DNA of 64,000 nucleotides from Uloborus plumipes (taxonomy: Eukaryota > Arthropoda > Arachnida > Araneae > Uloboridae). The stretch lies in NCBI GenBank assembly GCA_038373865.1, contig JAXGGA010004753.1, positions 20,833 to 84,832 of the forward strand, in the 5' to 3' direction. This document shows positions 53,719 to 64,000 of this stretch, one piece after another (position 1 is the first letter of the stretch; each line of letters starts with the position of its first letter). Below the pieces are notes generated by a model that searched no databases, was not told where the DNA came from, and was given only the letters and a program-made list of their open reading frames with translations. The position numbers were made by a program, and so were the translations under genes.

Positions 53719-54558
53719 TTTTGGTTATGTCGTGTAAAAAGTAAAGTATTATTACGTAGTCTTTGGCACAAAAACTGGCGTCAGTTGAAAAAATTGAGGA
53801 AAATCTCAGTTATTGAAATCTTGCAGCAAATTTGGCAAAATTCCAGTTAAATCGGATACTAAGAAACTGCCCTATTGTAAGTACCCAGAGAAAGTGACCA
53901 ATCAACGCAAAAATATTTAAGAAATTCCGTTAAGTTGTATTTAAACCTCCATCAAATTGGAAAATAATGAACCTAATCCAGTTGCCAATCTCTTCAAGCG
54001 ATTACGTTACCGATACTCTAAAGCACATATTTACAAAACTTAAGAAAATAATTGATGCAGTGAACAATCTACTAATAAAGGAGTACAATTTATTCCACAA
54101 AATAATATTTGCACGTTTCAAAGCACAATAAAAAGCACATTGTCTTAATGATAAATATTCTACTTACAACTAAGACTACAAAATGTTTTAAAATACAAAT
54201 CATAGTAAAAGCTCGTTTGCCTGCTGGCGCGCATTTGTTTCCAATGTCTATGTAAAAGCCTTTATATTAACCATGAAGCTGGAAAAAAATAACTTTTTGA
54301 TTTGACTTGAGAAAAGCCTTGAACATTTAATGCGAAAAGCGGAAATGATACACGCAATTCTACCTATCCACAGGGAGTTGAGATGATGCACTAAATACTG
54401 AATTAGTTTGGTAGAAGCCTTCGCGGATTTATGCGAAAAATGTACCTTAAATTGGAATGAAAAATTATAGCCAAAATGTTATTCTGATGCATAAGAAACA
54501 TTATGGTAAAAGTTTCATTAAAATCCGTTCAGTAGTTTTTGCGTGAAAGAGGAACAAA
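53719..54558. other. No gene seen; includes right arm of a 1-kb inverted repeat
   Basis: 53716-53755 is the exact reverse complement of 52747-52786 (TACGTAATAATACTTTAC ... ACGACATAACCAAAA). The rest is AT-rich. TTTTGCGTGAAAGAGGAAC at about 54538 adjoins the ATCC repeat as part of a transposon tip. Confidence 0.5.
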
Positions 54559-54650
54559 CATCCATCCATCCATCCATCCATCCATCCATCCATCCATCCA
54601 TCCATCTATCCATCCATCCATCCATCTATCCATCCAAACATCCAAACTTT
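54559..54650. repeat. (ATCC)n microsatellite at a transposon 5' end
   Basis: About 22 ATCC units with ATCT interruptions, followed by AAACTTTCGCATTTATAATA. Read on the minus strand this is TATTATAAATGCGAAAGTTT then the GGAT repeat and GTTCCTCTTTCACGCAAAAA, a tip layout common to arthropod Helitron-like repeats. Confidence 0.85.
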
Positions 54651-54666
54651 CGCATTTATAATAGTA

Positions 54667-56189
54667 CTAGCAGTACCCGCACGGCGATGCCCGTGCAACA
54701 AATGTAAAGGAAGTTAACTAAATAAAGTTTAATTCACTCTAACCCTCTAAAGTAAAATTATTATATTTGATTCAAATGTGCTCCCCAACCTTTTGAATTC
54801 CACTAAAAGCCATATTAAAGTTTAAATCAATTCGCCAAATAAACGTTTCAAGGGAACTTTTGAAATAACTGTAGTGGCAAGATTTTCGAAAACTCTCAAC
54901 GAACACAGCAATTTTGCCCTTGAAGTTTAACATAATCCACCGATTTAACCGTAATTTCAATGTAAAATTGGTCGCCAAATTTAAATTTATTAACATAGGG
55001 AACCGATTGTGTCAGGTAGCTCAGCCTCAACCATTCTTCCATGATTTTAATGTGAACATTAAAAGGCAAGAAATATAATGTCTTTCGCACCATCTCTTTG
55101 AAGTAATTACAATCTATAACAGTAACCCTCAAATAAGCAAGATTTCCCTGGCTGGGAGGTTTGGTAAATTTCCAGATTGTTGCCAAACTTTACGACGCCA
55201 AATACGAAGAGTAACTTCATAGCGGTGTTACCGAAAATGTCAGAATGGAACTATTAAAAATTCAGGTTTGGCGACATTATATACATGTTTTAAACATGCA
55301 ATAAAATACTTTTTAGACTGCAAACAACTGCTGTTCCTTCACAGAGCGTTTTCTTTTTCTTTAATTTGGAGAAAGAAGTGTTTCACTGGCTGGGAGGTTT
55401 GGTAAATATCCCTATTGTTGCCAAACTTTACCACGCCAAATACGAAGAGTAGCTGATAGCCATCGCTAATTTTTTTACAATAATAGTTCCATTCTGACAT
55501 TTTTGGTAACACCAAATTTTGAGGAATTCAACTGAATGAATTTAAATTCCCTCCGACCCCTCTGAACTAAAATTATTATATCCTTTAGTTCAAATGCGCT
55601 CCATCTTTTAAACTCCACTTAAAGTCATGTTAAAGTTTAAATCAATTCGCCAAATAAATCAAAAAGACAGAAAATTAAGAAAGAAATAAGAGATATTAAA
55701 CATTGAAATTGAATAAATTTTTAAGGCTTAAATCTATACGCACAATTTTAACCGCAAAGTAACTTTAGGGACAAAAGAGCAGCTGATCAGGAAAATGGAC
55801 CTAGTGTTTCAGTACTGCGTACATAGTTAAGCCTTGAAAATTGACTAAATTTGATTAATTAATATCTCCTGTCCTAATTAACGGACAGAAACGTGCTAAA
55901 ACTTTTCTTTTTCAGAAAAAAAAACCCTTTCCAACGATATATAATGTTTTGGGGTGGAGGAAGGTTTTCCCCCCTCAATTATGGCGGATACACCAAAAAT
56001 GAGACTAATTAATTAATTAAAAAATAACTAATTCGAAATTAAAAATTTGGGCTTCGAGGTGCACGAGGGCGGGGTACGTTCGAATTTTTGAGCCAAGTTT
56101 CAGGTCCGTAGGTGCTGTGGGGGCTTCTGGCCAGCGGTTACAAACGTACAAACAGACAAACGAACACCGTCATCTTTATATATATAAGA
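54667..56189 (-). mobile_element. Non-autonomous Helitron, minus strand, both ends
   Basis: 1,523 bp. On the minus strand it starts TCTTATATATATAAAGATGA after host A (plus T at 56190). It ends with hairpin GCACGGGCATCGCCGTGC, GGGTACTG and CTAG (plus 54667-54670) before host T. Two internal blocks repeat (CTGGGAGGTTTGGTAAAT at 55152 and 55389). No Rep/helicase. It is the fuller relative of 49563-50066. Confidence 0.82.
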
Positions 56190-56690
56190 TTAAGATTACC
56201 AACAAAATGCGTCAAAAAGTAGGAGAAAATTTCTTAATAGGATAGACAATCGAACCATTCTTTATAATTTCTGAGAGTTACAGAGCAGCTATTGAAAACA
56301 ATGAACAAAAAAAGTAGCAAAAAAAGTGAAAAATAAAGAAAAGAAAACGGAATGGACAAGCAGCTGTACAGAAAGGAAATGCTTTAAAGAAGACTAAAAC
56401 AAATAAAGAGAAGTCAAAAAATAGAAAAGGGAAAGATGGAGAAAGATAATGAATGCTATAATGTTATAATATATTTAATGAATGGAAAATAGATTCTATT
56501 AACTAACCTTCATACAATGGTATACGATATTCATGTAAAGGAATAAGATTTTCATATGTATATGAATAATCCAGTATAACATTGAATGTTTACATGGCCA
56601 ATAACTGTATAGTTTCATAGCCAATAACTATGATAAGATGGCCAATTACTATCAATTTGACATTTTTGTTTTTGCGTTGATTTTTTCTAA
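56190..56690. other. No gene seen
   Basis: AT-rich spacer between two Helitron-type blocks. Confidence 0.4.
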
Positions 56691-57507
56691 TCTAATATCT
56701 TTAAACGAGCAATTCTTGTATATATCTAATATCTTTAAACGAGCAATTCTTGTATATATATTTATTTATATATATATTTATTTTTCGGATCTCGAAAACG
56801 GCTCTAACGATTTCGATAAAATTTTGTATTTAGATAGAGTTTTGGTTTCTGAGTTCATCTACGTCGGCGTTTTTTCTGTAAAAACGCGAGTTTTCTCAAA
56901 AAACCCGTTTTTTATGTGCCTTCATTGAAAGTTTGAGAAGCTTTCTTTTCGCCATTTTCTTTATAATTTCTCTCATTGTTACTGTTGCATAGCAACGACG
57001 TTTTGTTATAACAAATGGATTTCATTTTTAATCACATCAGCGCGAGTTTAAATTTTATCGTATTTGCCAACTTTAAATTGTTATTGTTTTTGAAATGTTA
57101 AAGCAAGGCTTCACTAGATAAGTGTCTTATACAGGCTGTTTCATTTATTCAAAAGCCATGGAATAAAAGCAGTGATGATTGTCCACCGATATCTGTTGAA
57201 TTTTATGGTAACTTACATTATATAAAAATCCGATTACTTTTTACTTTTCAAGAACGATTTCAAAATTGAGTATAAAAGTGTGATAGTTCGTTTTAAAATA
57301 CTTTTTTTCCTCCTCAAGAGTGTTTAGTAAGATATTTCAGGTAAAAAATCAATAAATATGAAACTCATTCTTAAAATATTAAGTTTCGAAACAAAATTAC
57401 ATCTAAAATCTTTAGACGAGCAATTCTCGTATATATATATTTCGGATCTCGAAAACGGCCCAAACAATTTTGATAAAATTTTGTATTTAGATAAAGTTTT
57501 GGATTTT

Positions 57508-57904
57508 GTAGTCCGATCGGTAAGTCATCGGACTCGTAACCGGAGGGTCCCGGACCGATCATATAGAGGAAGCCCAGCTGATCAAAGATTCACCGTCTTC
57601 ATTAATGGTGGCTGGGGGTACGTTAAAAATGTTCGTGGTCATAAAATCCTCCAAGTGAAACGGTTCCTCTGGGGGATGCTGGGCCAAGGGTTTGCTCGGC
57701 CCTTGGGTCTGTTCAAAAATGAACAGAGCGCTCTTCAACGCCCCATCCCGGTTAAACTACGAGTTGTGGTATGTACGGGGGGAACCTTGGAGTGTGAAGT
57801 CAAGTGAAAGTCAAAACCAACCATAACTAAATGCGTACTGGAGAACATGGACTCTGCATCCATTCTCATCAACCCCTCCCGCGCTTTAGGAGCCAAATGA
57901 AATG
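57508..57904 (+). mobile_element. tRNA-derived SINE, copy 1
   Basis: A box TAGTCCGATCGG (57509-57520), then CGGACTCGTAACCGG with a Thr-type CGT anticodon position and a B-box-like GGGTCCCGGACC. The body is shared with copy 2, including GTACGGGGGGAACCTTGGAG and CTCATCAACCCCTCCCGCG. The 5' 10-15 bp and 5' target duplication are missing. A 149-codon plus frame through it is not a gene. Confidence 0.8.
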
Positions 57905-58673
57905 AAATTGGGTATGATTTTACGATGAGCATGGATTAAATAAGGTTGTGTTTTTTAAAACAAATTACGGCTGTTTTAAAAGCATAATTGCAACCAAAGG
58001 CTTAAAAATGCTTTTCAAGTTTATCTAAACAAGTACTTCGCATTTTAGCAAAAAACACAAGTTTACAAACCTCTTTTTTTTTTTTAACCGAGCAGGCTCG
58101 GTCCCCTGGTACTATATATATATATATATATATTTATTTTTCGGATCTCGAAAACGGCTCTAACGATTTCGATAAAAGTTTGTATTTAGATAGAGTTTTG
58201 GTTTCTGAGTTCATCTACGTCGGCGTTTTTTCTGTAAAAACGCGAGTTTTCACAAAAAACCCGTTTTTTTTTGTGCCTTCATTGAAAGTTTGAGAAGCTT
58301 TTATTTCACCATTTTCTTTATGATTACTTTCATTGTTACTGTTTCTTAGCAACGACGTTTAATTATAACAATCGATTTCATATTCAATCACATCAGCGCG
58401 AGTTTAAATTTTATGGTATTTGGCAACGTTAAATTGTTATTGTTTTTGAAATGATAAAGCAAGGCTTCACTAGATATAGTCTCTTATACAGGCTGTTTCA
58501 CTTATTCAAAAGTTTCATTATAACAATAGATTTCATTTTTAATCACATCAACGTAAATTTAAATTTTTATGGTATTTAGCAAACGAGTTGTGGCAACACG
58601 TGATAATTAGATAATTATTATTGTTTTTGAAATTTAAACGAGATCAATCAAAATAAAGTTAGAATTGGGTGTG

Positions 58674-59068
58674 GGCCGCGGTAGTCCGATCGGTAAGTCG
58701 TCGGACTCGTAACCGGGGTCCCGGGCGGATCATATAGATGAAGCCCAGTCGATCGAAGATCCACCGTTTTCATTAATGGTGGCTAGGGGACGTTAAAAAT
58801 GTTCGTGGTCATATAATCCTTCAAGTGAAACGATACCTCTGTGGGATGCTGGGCTAAGGGTTTGCTCGGCCTGGTTAAAAAATGAACAGAGCGCTCTTCG
58901 GGGCCCCATCCCGGTTAAACCACGAGTTGTGGTATGTACGGGGGGAACCTTGGAGTGTGAAGTGAAGTGAAAGTCAAAACCAACTGTAACCAAATGCGTA
59001 CTGGAGAACAGGGACTCTGCATCCATTCTCATCAACCCCTCCCGCGTTTTCGGCGCCAAATGAAATTA
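58674..59068 (+). mobile_element. tRNA-derived SINE, copy 2, complete
   Basis: 395 bp flanked by the 11-bp direct repeat AATTGGGTGTG (58663-58673 and 59069-59079). The head GGCCGCGGTAGTCCGATCGG carries the A box at 58682-58693 and CGGACTCGTAACCGG. The 3' end is CAAATGAAATTA. The Pol III boxes, direct repeat and lack of coding fit a SINE mobilised by a LINE. Confidence 0.88.
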
Positions 59069-59990
59069 AATTGGGTGTGATTTTACGGTGAGCATGGATT
59101 AAATAAGGTTGTGTTTTTTAAAACAAATTACGGCTGTTTTAAATGCGTAATTGCAACCAAAGGCAAAAAATGCTTTTCAAGTTTATCTAAATACGTACTT
59201 CGCATTTTAGAAAAAAACACGAGTTTACAAACCTCTTTTTTTTTTAACCGAGTGGGCTCGGTCCCCAGGTACTCTAATATCTTTAAACGAGCAATTCTTG
59301 TATATATATTTATATATTTATTTATTTATTCATTTATTTATTTATTTTTCGGATCTCGAAAACGGCTCTAACGATTTCGATAAAATTTTGTATTTAGATA
59401 GAGTTTTGGTTTCTGAGTTCATCTACGTCGGCGTTTTTTCTGTAAAAACGCGAGTTTTCACAAAAAACCCCGTCTTTTTTTGTGCCTTCATTGAAAGTTT
59501 GAGAAGCTTTTATTTCACCATTTTAAATTGTGAGTACTTTCATTGTTACGTTTCCGTGGCGACCACGTTTTGTTATAACAATTGGATTTCATATTTAATC
59601 ACATCAGCGCAAGTTCAAATTATGGTATTTGGCAACGTTAAATTGTTATTGTTTTTGAAATGTTAAAGCAAGGCTTCACTAAATAACAAACTGTTTCATT
59701 TATTCAAAAGCCATGGGATAAAAGCAGTGATAATTGTCCACCGACATCTATTGAATTTTATGGTAACTTACAGTATATAAAAATCAGATTACTTTACTTT
59801 TCAAGTGCGATTTCAAAATTGAGTATAAAAGTGTTATAGTTAGTTTTAAAATACTTTTTTCATCCTCAAGAGTGTTTAGTAAGATATTTCAGGTAAAAAA
59901 TCAATAAATATGAAACCCATTCTTAAAATATTAAGTTTCGAAACAAAATTACATCTAATATCTTTAGACGAGCAATTCTTGTATATATAT

Positions 59991-60568
59991 TGTAACGAGT
60001 CCGTAGCACCTTCAACTTTCTTTAAATGAGCAGTCCAATCTTGAGGAAGTAACTATAAATTTATTTACACGTATATACACTATTTACAATATGAGCAGGA
60101 AACAATTGCTAAACATCCAGCAATTAGGTAGCAAAACAGTACACTGTACTCTCAATAGTAACTCAGCACCACGTATCAAACGTGAACAGTAATTAAGCAA
60201 TTACAAAAGCAAAACAACCATTCGCCAAGCGAACGAAAACGAGTCACCAGATCAAGTCTGAAAACAACTGACTGACTTGTGTTCAAGGCCAGCTATTTAT
60301 ACTCGAAACGTAGTTTCGATAATGTTCCAGCAAAATCCGGAGTATTCCAAATCATTCATAACTTGAACAATTCCATTGAGAAAGTTCTAGCGATAAAAAG
60401 AAAAAGAAAAAAAAAAAAGAAAACACTCCGAGCGAAAAATGTCTTCACGCTTATTAAGGTTAGGGCAAGTGTAAAAACTACAAAGTGATACAGGGCCGGT
60501 ATACAAGTGATAAAAGTGATATCTTCAGATACTTTTGAAACATGACGACAGATAAAACCAAAACTAAT
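59991..60568 (-). repeat. Truncated solo LTR of the gypsy family
   Basis: 578 bp matching the gypsy LTRs in reverse: starts TGTAACGAGTCCGTAGCACC and ends at CCAAAACTAAT. About 50 bp of the U3 tip are missing where repeat R begins. It has a TATAAATA-like box and the poly(A) signal as TTTATT (60059). No internal gypsy sequence on either side. Confidence 0.9.
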
Positions 60569-60960
60569 AGTCTGTGGGCCAAGTGCAAATATCGTTCAGG
60601 TTCGTTTACCAATCTTAGGGACTACGAGAACTTGCTTGAAATCTATTAATATTGATGTACTCAATCGAAAAATCCAATGTTCCCAAGCGGAACTTGTCTC
60701 ATTAAGTTTTAATTAGTAATTGAAACACGAACTCTTTTCCTTGGCTTGGTCACTCTTTCACTAGAGACGTTGTCCCTAGGTGGCGCTATTGCACAAAATA
60801 TTTGCAATCTAAAATTTTAATAAACAGTTTTTCAACCATAATTTTACTTTTTTACTCGATTTTACATTTCAAAATATATTAATACGTTTTGAATAACTGA
60901 CTTTTTTCGCTGTGTGACTTAATATAAAATCAAAATCGAACATTGTATCAATCCGCCAGG
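60569..60960 (+). repeat. Interspersed repeat R, copy 2
   Basis: Begins AGTCTGTGGGCCAAG directly at the LTR truncation. Aligns with 46257-46590 through TTCGTTTACCAAT, GGTGGCGCTATTGCAC and ATTTGCAATCTAAAATTT. Non-coding. Confidence 0.7.
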
Positions 60961-61107
60961 CGTTTCAGACATTCTCAGTCCTTATTTTTGATCAAAGAGC
61001 GCCAGTTCGCGCGGTTTCGTTTCGCGTCGCTGTCTTTAATGGCTTGATATCCCCTTTTGGCGATGTTTTACAAAGAGCAACTTTTAGTGGAACGACTTTG
61101 TTGTATA

Positions 61108-61218
61108 CCGTATTTTTTGCCGTATAAGACGCCGTCTTATACGGCATAAATTTAAGATTAATTAAAATTAAGGGATTTAATTTAAAATTGGGTGTGTCTT
61201 ACACGGCGAAAAATACGG
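61108..61218. mobile_element. Mariner/pogo-type MITE, 111 bp
   Basis: Flanked by TA (61106-61107, 61219-61220). Ends CCGTATTTTTTGCCGTATAA and, reversed, CCGTATTTTTCGCCGTGTAA. The element is almost entirely TIR. Confidence 0.82.
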
Positions 61219-61306
61219 TAATATTGCGTTTTTTACGCTGCTATTTTGAATAACGTTTGATTTTTCAAAATTTTAATTAAATCTTATAAAATTGAGTGTT
61301 TATTGT

Positions 61307-61500
61307 TACTTTCTTCTATATCTAATATATAGAAGAAAGTATTGGTTTCGTGAAAATTTTCGAATGTCGAATTTTGACGGATTTGCACGTTTTGAGGTGT
61401 GCTGAGTCCATTTCGACCATTTTTGGAAAATGTCTGTCTGTGTGTGTGTGTGTCTGTGTGTGAGTCTGTATATGTGTGACCAGTTTTTGTGGCCGCGCTA
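61307..61500 (+). mobile_element. Hairpin-headed repeat with TG microsatellite
   Basis: TACTTTCTTCTATAT (61307) and ATATAGAAGAAAGTA (61327-61341) form a hairpin, followed by TTGGTTTCGTGAAAATTTTC, GACGGATTTGCACG and a TG repeat (61435-61465). Same architecture as the 34.5-kb repeat on the other strand. Confidence 0.55.
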
Positions 61501-61591
61501 GAGCAAAAACTACTGAATGAAATCGAACAAAAATTTTTGCACATATGTACCACCATGTGAACTGGTGCACCTGACTTTTTTTAGCGAATTC

Positions 61592-62090
61592 CTCCAAGGG
61601 GGGTGGAGCAATCGCACGTGTTCTGCGCGGGGATGATTGCTATATCTCAAGAAGTAACCGGCGGAATCAAACGAAAATTGGTCCATAGGTAGACCCTACT
61701 GAGTACAGGTGCTGATTCAATTTGTTTGTCAATATCTCCAAGGGGGGTGGAGCAATCGCACGTGTTCTGCGCGGGGGTGATTGCTATATCTCAGGAAGTA
61801 ACCGGCGGAATCAAACGAAAATTGGTCCATAGGTAGACCCTACTGAGTACAGGTGCTGATTCAATTTGTTTGTCAATATCTCGAAGGGGGTGGAGCAATC
61901 GCACGTGTTCTGCGCGGGGGTGACTGCTATATCTCAGGAAGTAACCGGCGGAATCAAACGAAAATTGGTCCATAGGTAGACCCTATTGAGTACAGGTGCT
62001 GATTCAATTTGTGTGTCAATATCTCAAAGGGGAGTGGAGCAATCAAAAGTGCTTATTTTGTCATTGCACCTATTGTATCTCGGGAAATAT
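61592..62090 (+). repeat. 144-bp tandem repeat
   Basis: Three close units start at 61592, 61736 and 61880, with a fourth, decaying one at 62023. The consensus includes GGGTGGAGCAATCGCACGTG, TGCTATATCTCAGGAAGTAA, CGGCGGAATCAAACG and TAGACCCTACTGAGTACAGG. It follows the hairpin-headed repeat and may be its internal expansion. Confidence 0.92.
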
Positions 62091-62478
62091 TGCTGCGATT
62101 TGAATGAAATTTGTAATAACACTAACCCAATATGGAAGCAAGCATCGATTAAATTTTGGCGCCAATCGCCCCAGAGGGAGGGTGGGGTGATTTTTGCGCT
62201 TAGTCAACAATGCGAAAAATTAATTCATTAAAAAATCGCTTTCACGCTATTTAATTATCAAAACAGCTGAAAACTTTCAATGATTTGAAATTTTTAACTG
62301 TTGCCAATTTCTTTTTACTAACAAATAAAATGTTTGCAATTAATCTAAACAAGGCTTTTGCAATGATTTCCAATTTCGCTCATTGATTCTGCATTTGCAG
62401 GGTTATTACGATAATTGGGAAATTGGAGCTGTCTCCAATTACTCGTTGCTACATAACTTGCAGTCGTGAAAGGAGTTA

Positions 62479-62622
62479 GGGCCATGCTCCACATCGACGT
62501 AAAGCAGAAAAAATAGGCAGAAGCGTAAAATGGACTCAATGGTGTTCCTTTGGAAAGTACCCGGATTTTCGGTTTCTGCCTTCAGTTTCGGTCGCGTTTT
62601 ACGCTGATGTGGAGCATGGCCC
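62479..62622. mobile_element. PIF/Harbinger-type MITE D, copy 2
   Basis: 144 bp with TIR GGGCCATGCTCCACATC (17 bp perfect) and TTA on both sides (62476-62478, 62623-62625). A TTA/TWA target duplication is typical of PIF/Harbinger. Sister copies at 18350-18499 and 63464. Confidence 0.85.
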
Positions 62623-62742
62623 TTAGTGTAGGAGATATAGAGATTAACATAAGTACCAGATTAGACATTTTTTGTTGCTGCTTTATTTCTAGAACATAAA
62701 TTAACTATTACTGTTTTCAGAAAACCAATACTTATAAAATCA

Positions 62743-62906
62743 CAGGCCCGTCATTTGGGGGAGGGGGGGAGTCAATTCCTCTTCTTCCCGGCTTTGAAAA
62801 ATCAATTTACATGTAAGCGGGCGTGGTTTTTGTCATTTTTGGTGCAATTTACATTGTGTATGCAGTGTTTGCCCCCGCTCCCCTGGAAAATTTGAAATAG
62901 CTTGTG
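62743..62906 (+). mobile_element. hAT-type MITE E, copy 5
   Basis: Starts CAGGCCCGTCATTTGGGGGA and keeps AAGCGGGCGTGGTTTTTGTC. The right tip is decayed (AATAGCTTGTG). The flanks TAAAATCA and TAAATACA are only a weak target duplication. Confidence 0.65.
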
Positions 62907-62929
62907 TAAATACATATAGGATATATAAG

Positions 62930-63219
62930 CAAGGGCGGATACAAGGGAGGGGCGATGGGGCGATCGCCCCTCCCTTGAGGGACTCTTCCACAGCGGTTCT
63001 TAGATTTTGAAGTTCAAAAAAGGCAGTTTTAGTTGATTTTTGATGATATTAAGAGAAAGGGTGAGGATTCGGAGCTCTGATCTGGAAATTTTTCGAAATG
63101 GAAGACCAAAACATTTGTAACCAACATGTGTTAACAAGGGTGCATGGAGAAAAAAATGGACAAGTAAGAAAAAAAAACTCAATCGCCCCTCCCTTGGAAC
63201 ATTTCTGGATCCGCCCTTG
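62930..63219 (+). mobile_element. hAT-type MITE C, complete copy
   Basis: 290 bp, CAAGGGCGGATACAAGG to GGATCCGCCCTTG, perfect 8-bp duplication TATATAAG (62922-62929, 63220-63227). Subterminal GGGAGGGGCGAT and ATCGCCCCTCCC repeats, plus a local palindrome GGGGCGATCGCCCC at 62957. Confidence 0.9.
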
Positions 63220-63227
63220 TATATAAG

Positions 63228-63463
63228 GGACTGATTTGTTACCACGAATAAGTAAGTTTTTGAACGACGTCAATCGTCGCCAAATATGATTCGTGACTTT
63301 TTCCGTCAATTTTGAGCTTTTAAAAGTAATGCATATTGTATGATGTGCTTTAATAAATGTAATTTAAAATTTTAAATGAAACCATTAAGATCATGACAGG
63401 ACCTATAGTCTGTGGGCCAAGCACCGAAATCGTTCAAGTTCGTTTACCAATTTTAGGGACTAC
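63228..63463 (+). repeat. Interspersed repeat R, copy 3 (cut by MITE D)
   Basis: Near-identical to 46080-46320. It stops at GGGACTACGGG, where a MITE D copy begins, while the 46-kb copy continues as GGAACTTGCTTG. Confidence 0.8.
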
Positions 63464-63600
63464 GGGCCCTGCTCCACATCGACGTAAAGCAGAAAAATTG
63501 GGCAGAAGCGTAAAATTTTCCTTTTCCGGTTTCGGTCGCTTTTCGGTCGGACGCATGCTCCACTTGGGCAGAATTTTTTTTCTGCGCAGAAAAAAAGCCA
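63464..63600 (+). mobile_element. MITE D, copy 3, rearranged
   Basis: Begins GGGCCCTGCTCCACATCGAC like the other copies, but the right part (GCATGCTCCACTTGGGCAG, TTCTGCGCAGAAAA) does not form the expected right TIR. Truncated or rearranged. Confidence 0.55.
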
Positions 63601-64000
63601 TCTGACGGAATAATCCTTGCATTTTCATTGGATATTTGATATTTAGATAACAAATAGGAAAAATACCTCATTATGAAGCAGTATTCGAAATTATATAATT
63701 GGGTGAAAGATTGGCTACAAACAACCGAGCTTTAATACTTATTTAATTTAGTTGGCATGGAATTACCCATCATGATAAAGCTTGTTATGAGCCAAGTCCT
63801 GTTTTTTTTACTTGGCGGTTTTTTATTTTCACTTTAAACGGATATATTTAGCGGAAACAAACCAAACTAGCTATAAAATTCCCATTCAAGTATTTTTTGT
63901 GAATTTCGCTAAGCATTGCATTTATTTTCCATTGTTTAAATCTTAAAAGTTGTTTTTTTTTATTTCAAGAAAAAAAAAAATAGCTTTTTTTTTTTTTTTT
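63601..64000. other. No gene seen
   Basis: AT-rich; ends in A and T runs at the window edge. Confidence 0.4.

Larger units (their letters stand above)
56691..59990 (+). mobile_element. Head-to-tail array of Helitron-like units
   Basis: The block CGGATCTCGAAAACGG recurs at about 56787, 57443, 58142 and 59350, each followed by the GATTTCGATAAAATTTTG (or close) and ATTTAGATAGAGTTTTGG blocks. Heads read TCTAATATCTTTAAACGAGC (56691, 56725, 59275). Tails read AACCGAGCAGGCTCGGTCCC then CTGGTACT (58085-58114, 59245-59274), a hairpin. At 59274 a tail joins a head directly. The last two full units are about 1.2 kb apart and both contain the SINE below. No transposase frame. Confidence 0.7.

Noticed and set aside
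57358..57807. 149-codon plus-strand frame
   Set aside because: It lies across a Helitron-like block and the SINE; the translation is unrelated to known proteins.
56691..59990. Hammerhead ribozyme motifs in the tandem units
   Set aside because: The CTGANGA core was not found near the GAAA blocks.

Overview
This is a eukaryotic window: AT-rich, almost free of long reading frames, full of microsatellites, and dominated by transposable elements. The best-supported host gene piece is one short exon on the minus strand at 31724-31883. Its C-terminal residues (LDPADRAVLRIA) followed by a perfect GTGAGC splice donor match the exon that precedes the actin-binding calponin-homology domains in spectraplakins (short stop / MACF1 / dystonin). 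I infer an arthropod, plausibly a chelicerate such as a spider, from the large intron, the Ty3/gypsy element, the tRNA-derived SINEs and the Helitron, hAT, pogo and piggyBac families. The species cannot be fixed from the sequence alone.

Layout. 1-31723 would be intron downstream of that exon. It holds a foldback element (503-1008), a 22-bp minisatellite, TTAA-flanked piggyBac-type MITEs (8171, 9421, 15705, 26855, 27016), hAT-type MITEs with 8-bp target duplications (8277, 9666, 17076, 18732, 25188, 30063), pogo/mariner-type MITEs flanked by TA (4341, 18082, 21972, 29038), PIF/Harbinger-type elements (18350, 23259), an intact-ended non-autonomous Helitron (19200-20042), and a 292-bp-arm foldback centred near 15247. 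31884-32450 is a GC-richer stretch that may hold the promoter and 5' leader of the spectraplakin exon.

32451-46600 holds a hairpin-ended element (33808-34570), a 150-bp tandem repeat, the dead 3' part of a ZMYM1-like hAT transposase gene (37526-39645) with a MITE inside it, and a nearly complete Ty3/gypsy LTR retrotransposon (39646-45898). The retrotransposon has both LTRs, a tRNA-Lys type primer site, a polypurine tract and gag-pro-RT-RNaseH-integrase. It is broken by one frame change in reverse transcriptase.

46600-64000 is mostly Helitron-type sequence: two minus-strand elements with CTAG ends, a head-to-tail array carrying a tRNA-derived SINE, and a 139-bp perfect inverted repeat. It also has a truncated minus-strand LTR of the same gypsy family, a 144-bp tandem repeat and further MITEs.

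The elements are extensively nested, and the nesting gives a relative insertion order: hAT MITE into piggyBac MITE at 8.3 kb, piggyBac into piggyBac at 27.0 kb, and hAT into pogo at 18.7 kb. The strongest unusual signals are: the gypsy element, whose two flanks belong to different repeats and whose LTRs are mosaic; the 625-bp tandem duplication cut out of nested MITEs; the perfect 139-bp inverted repeat; and the spectraplakin exon with an upstream ORF whose stop overlaps the start codon. I found no clearly new coding system.
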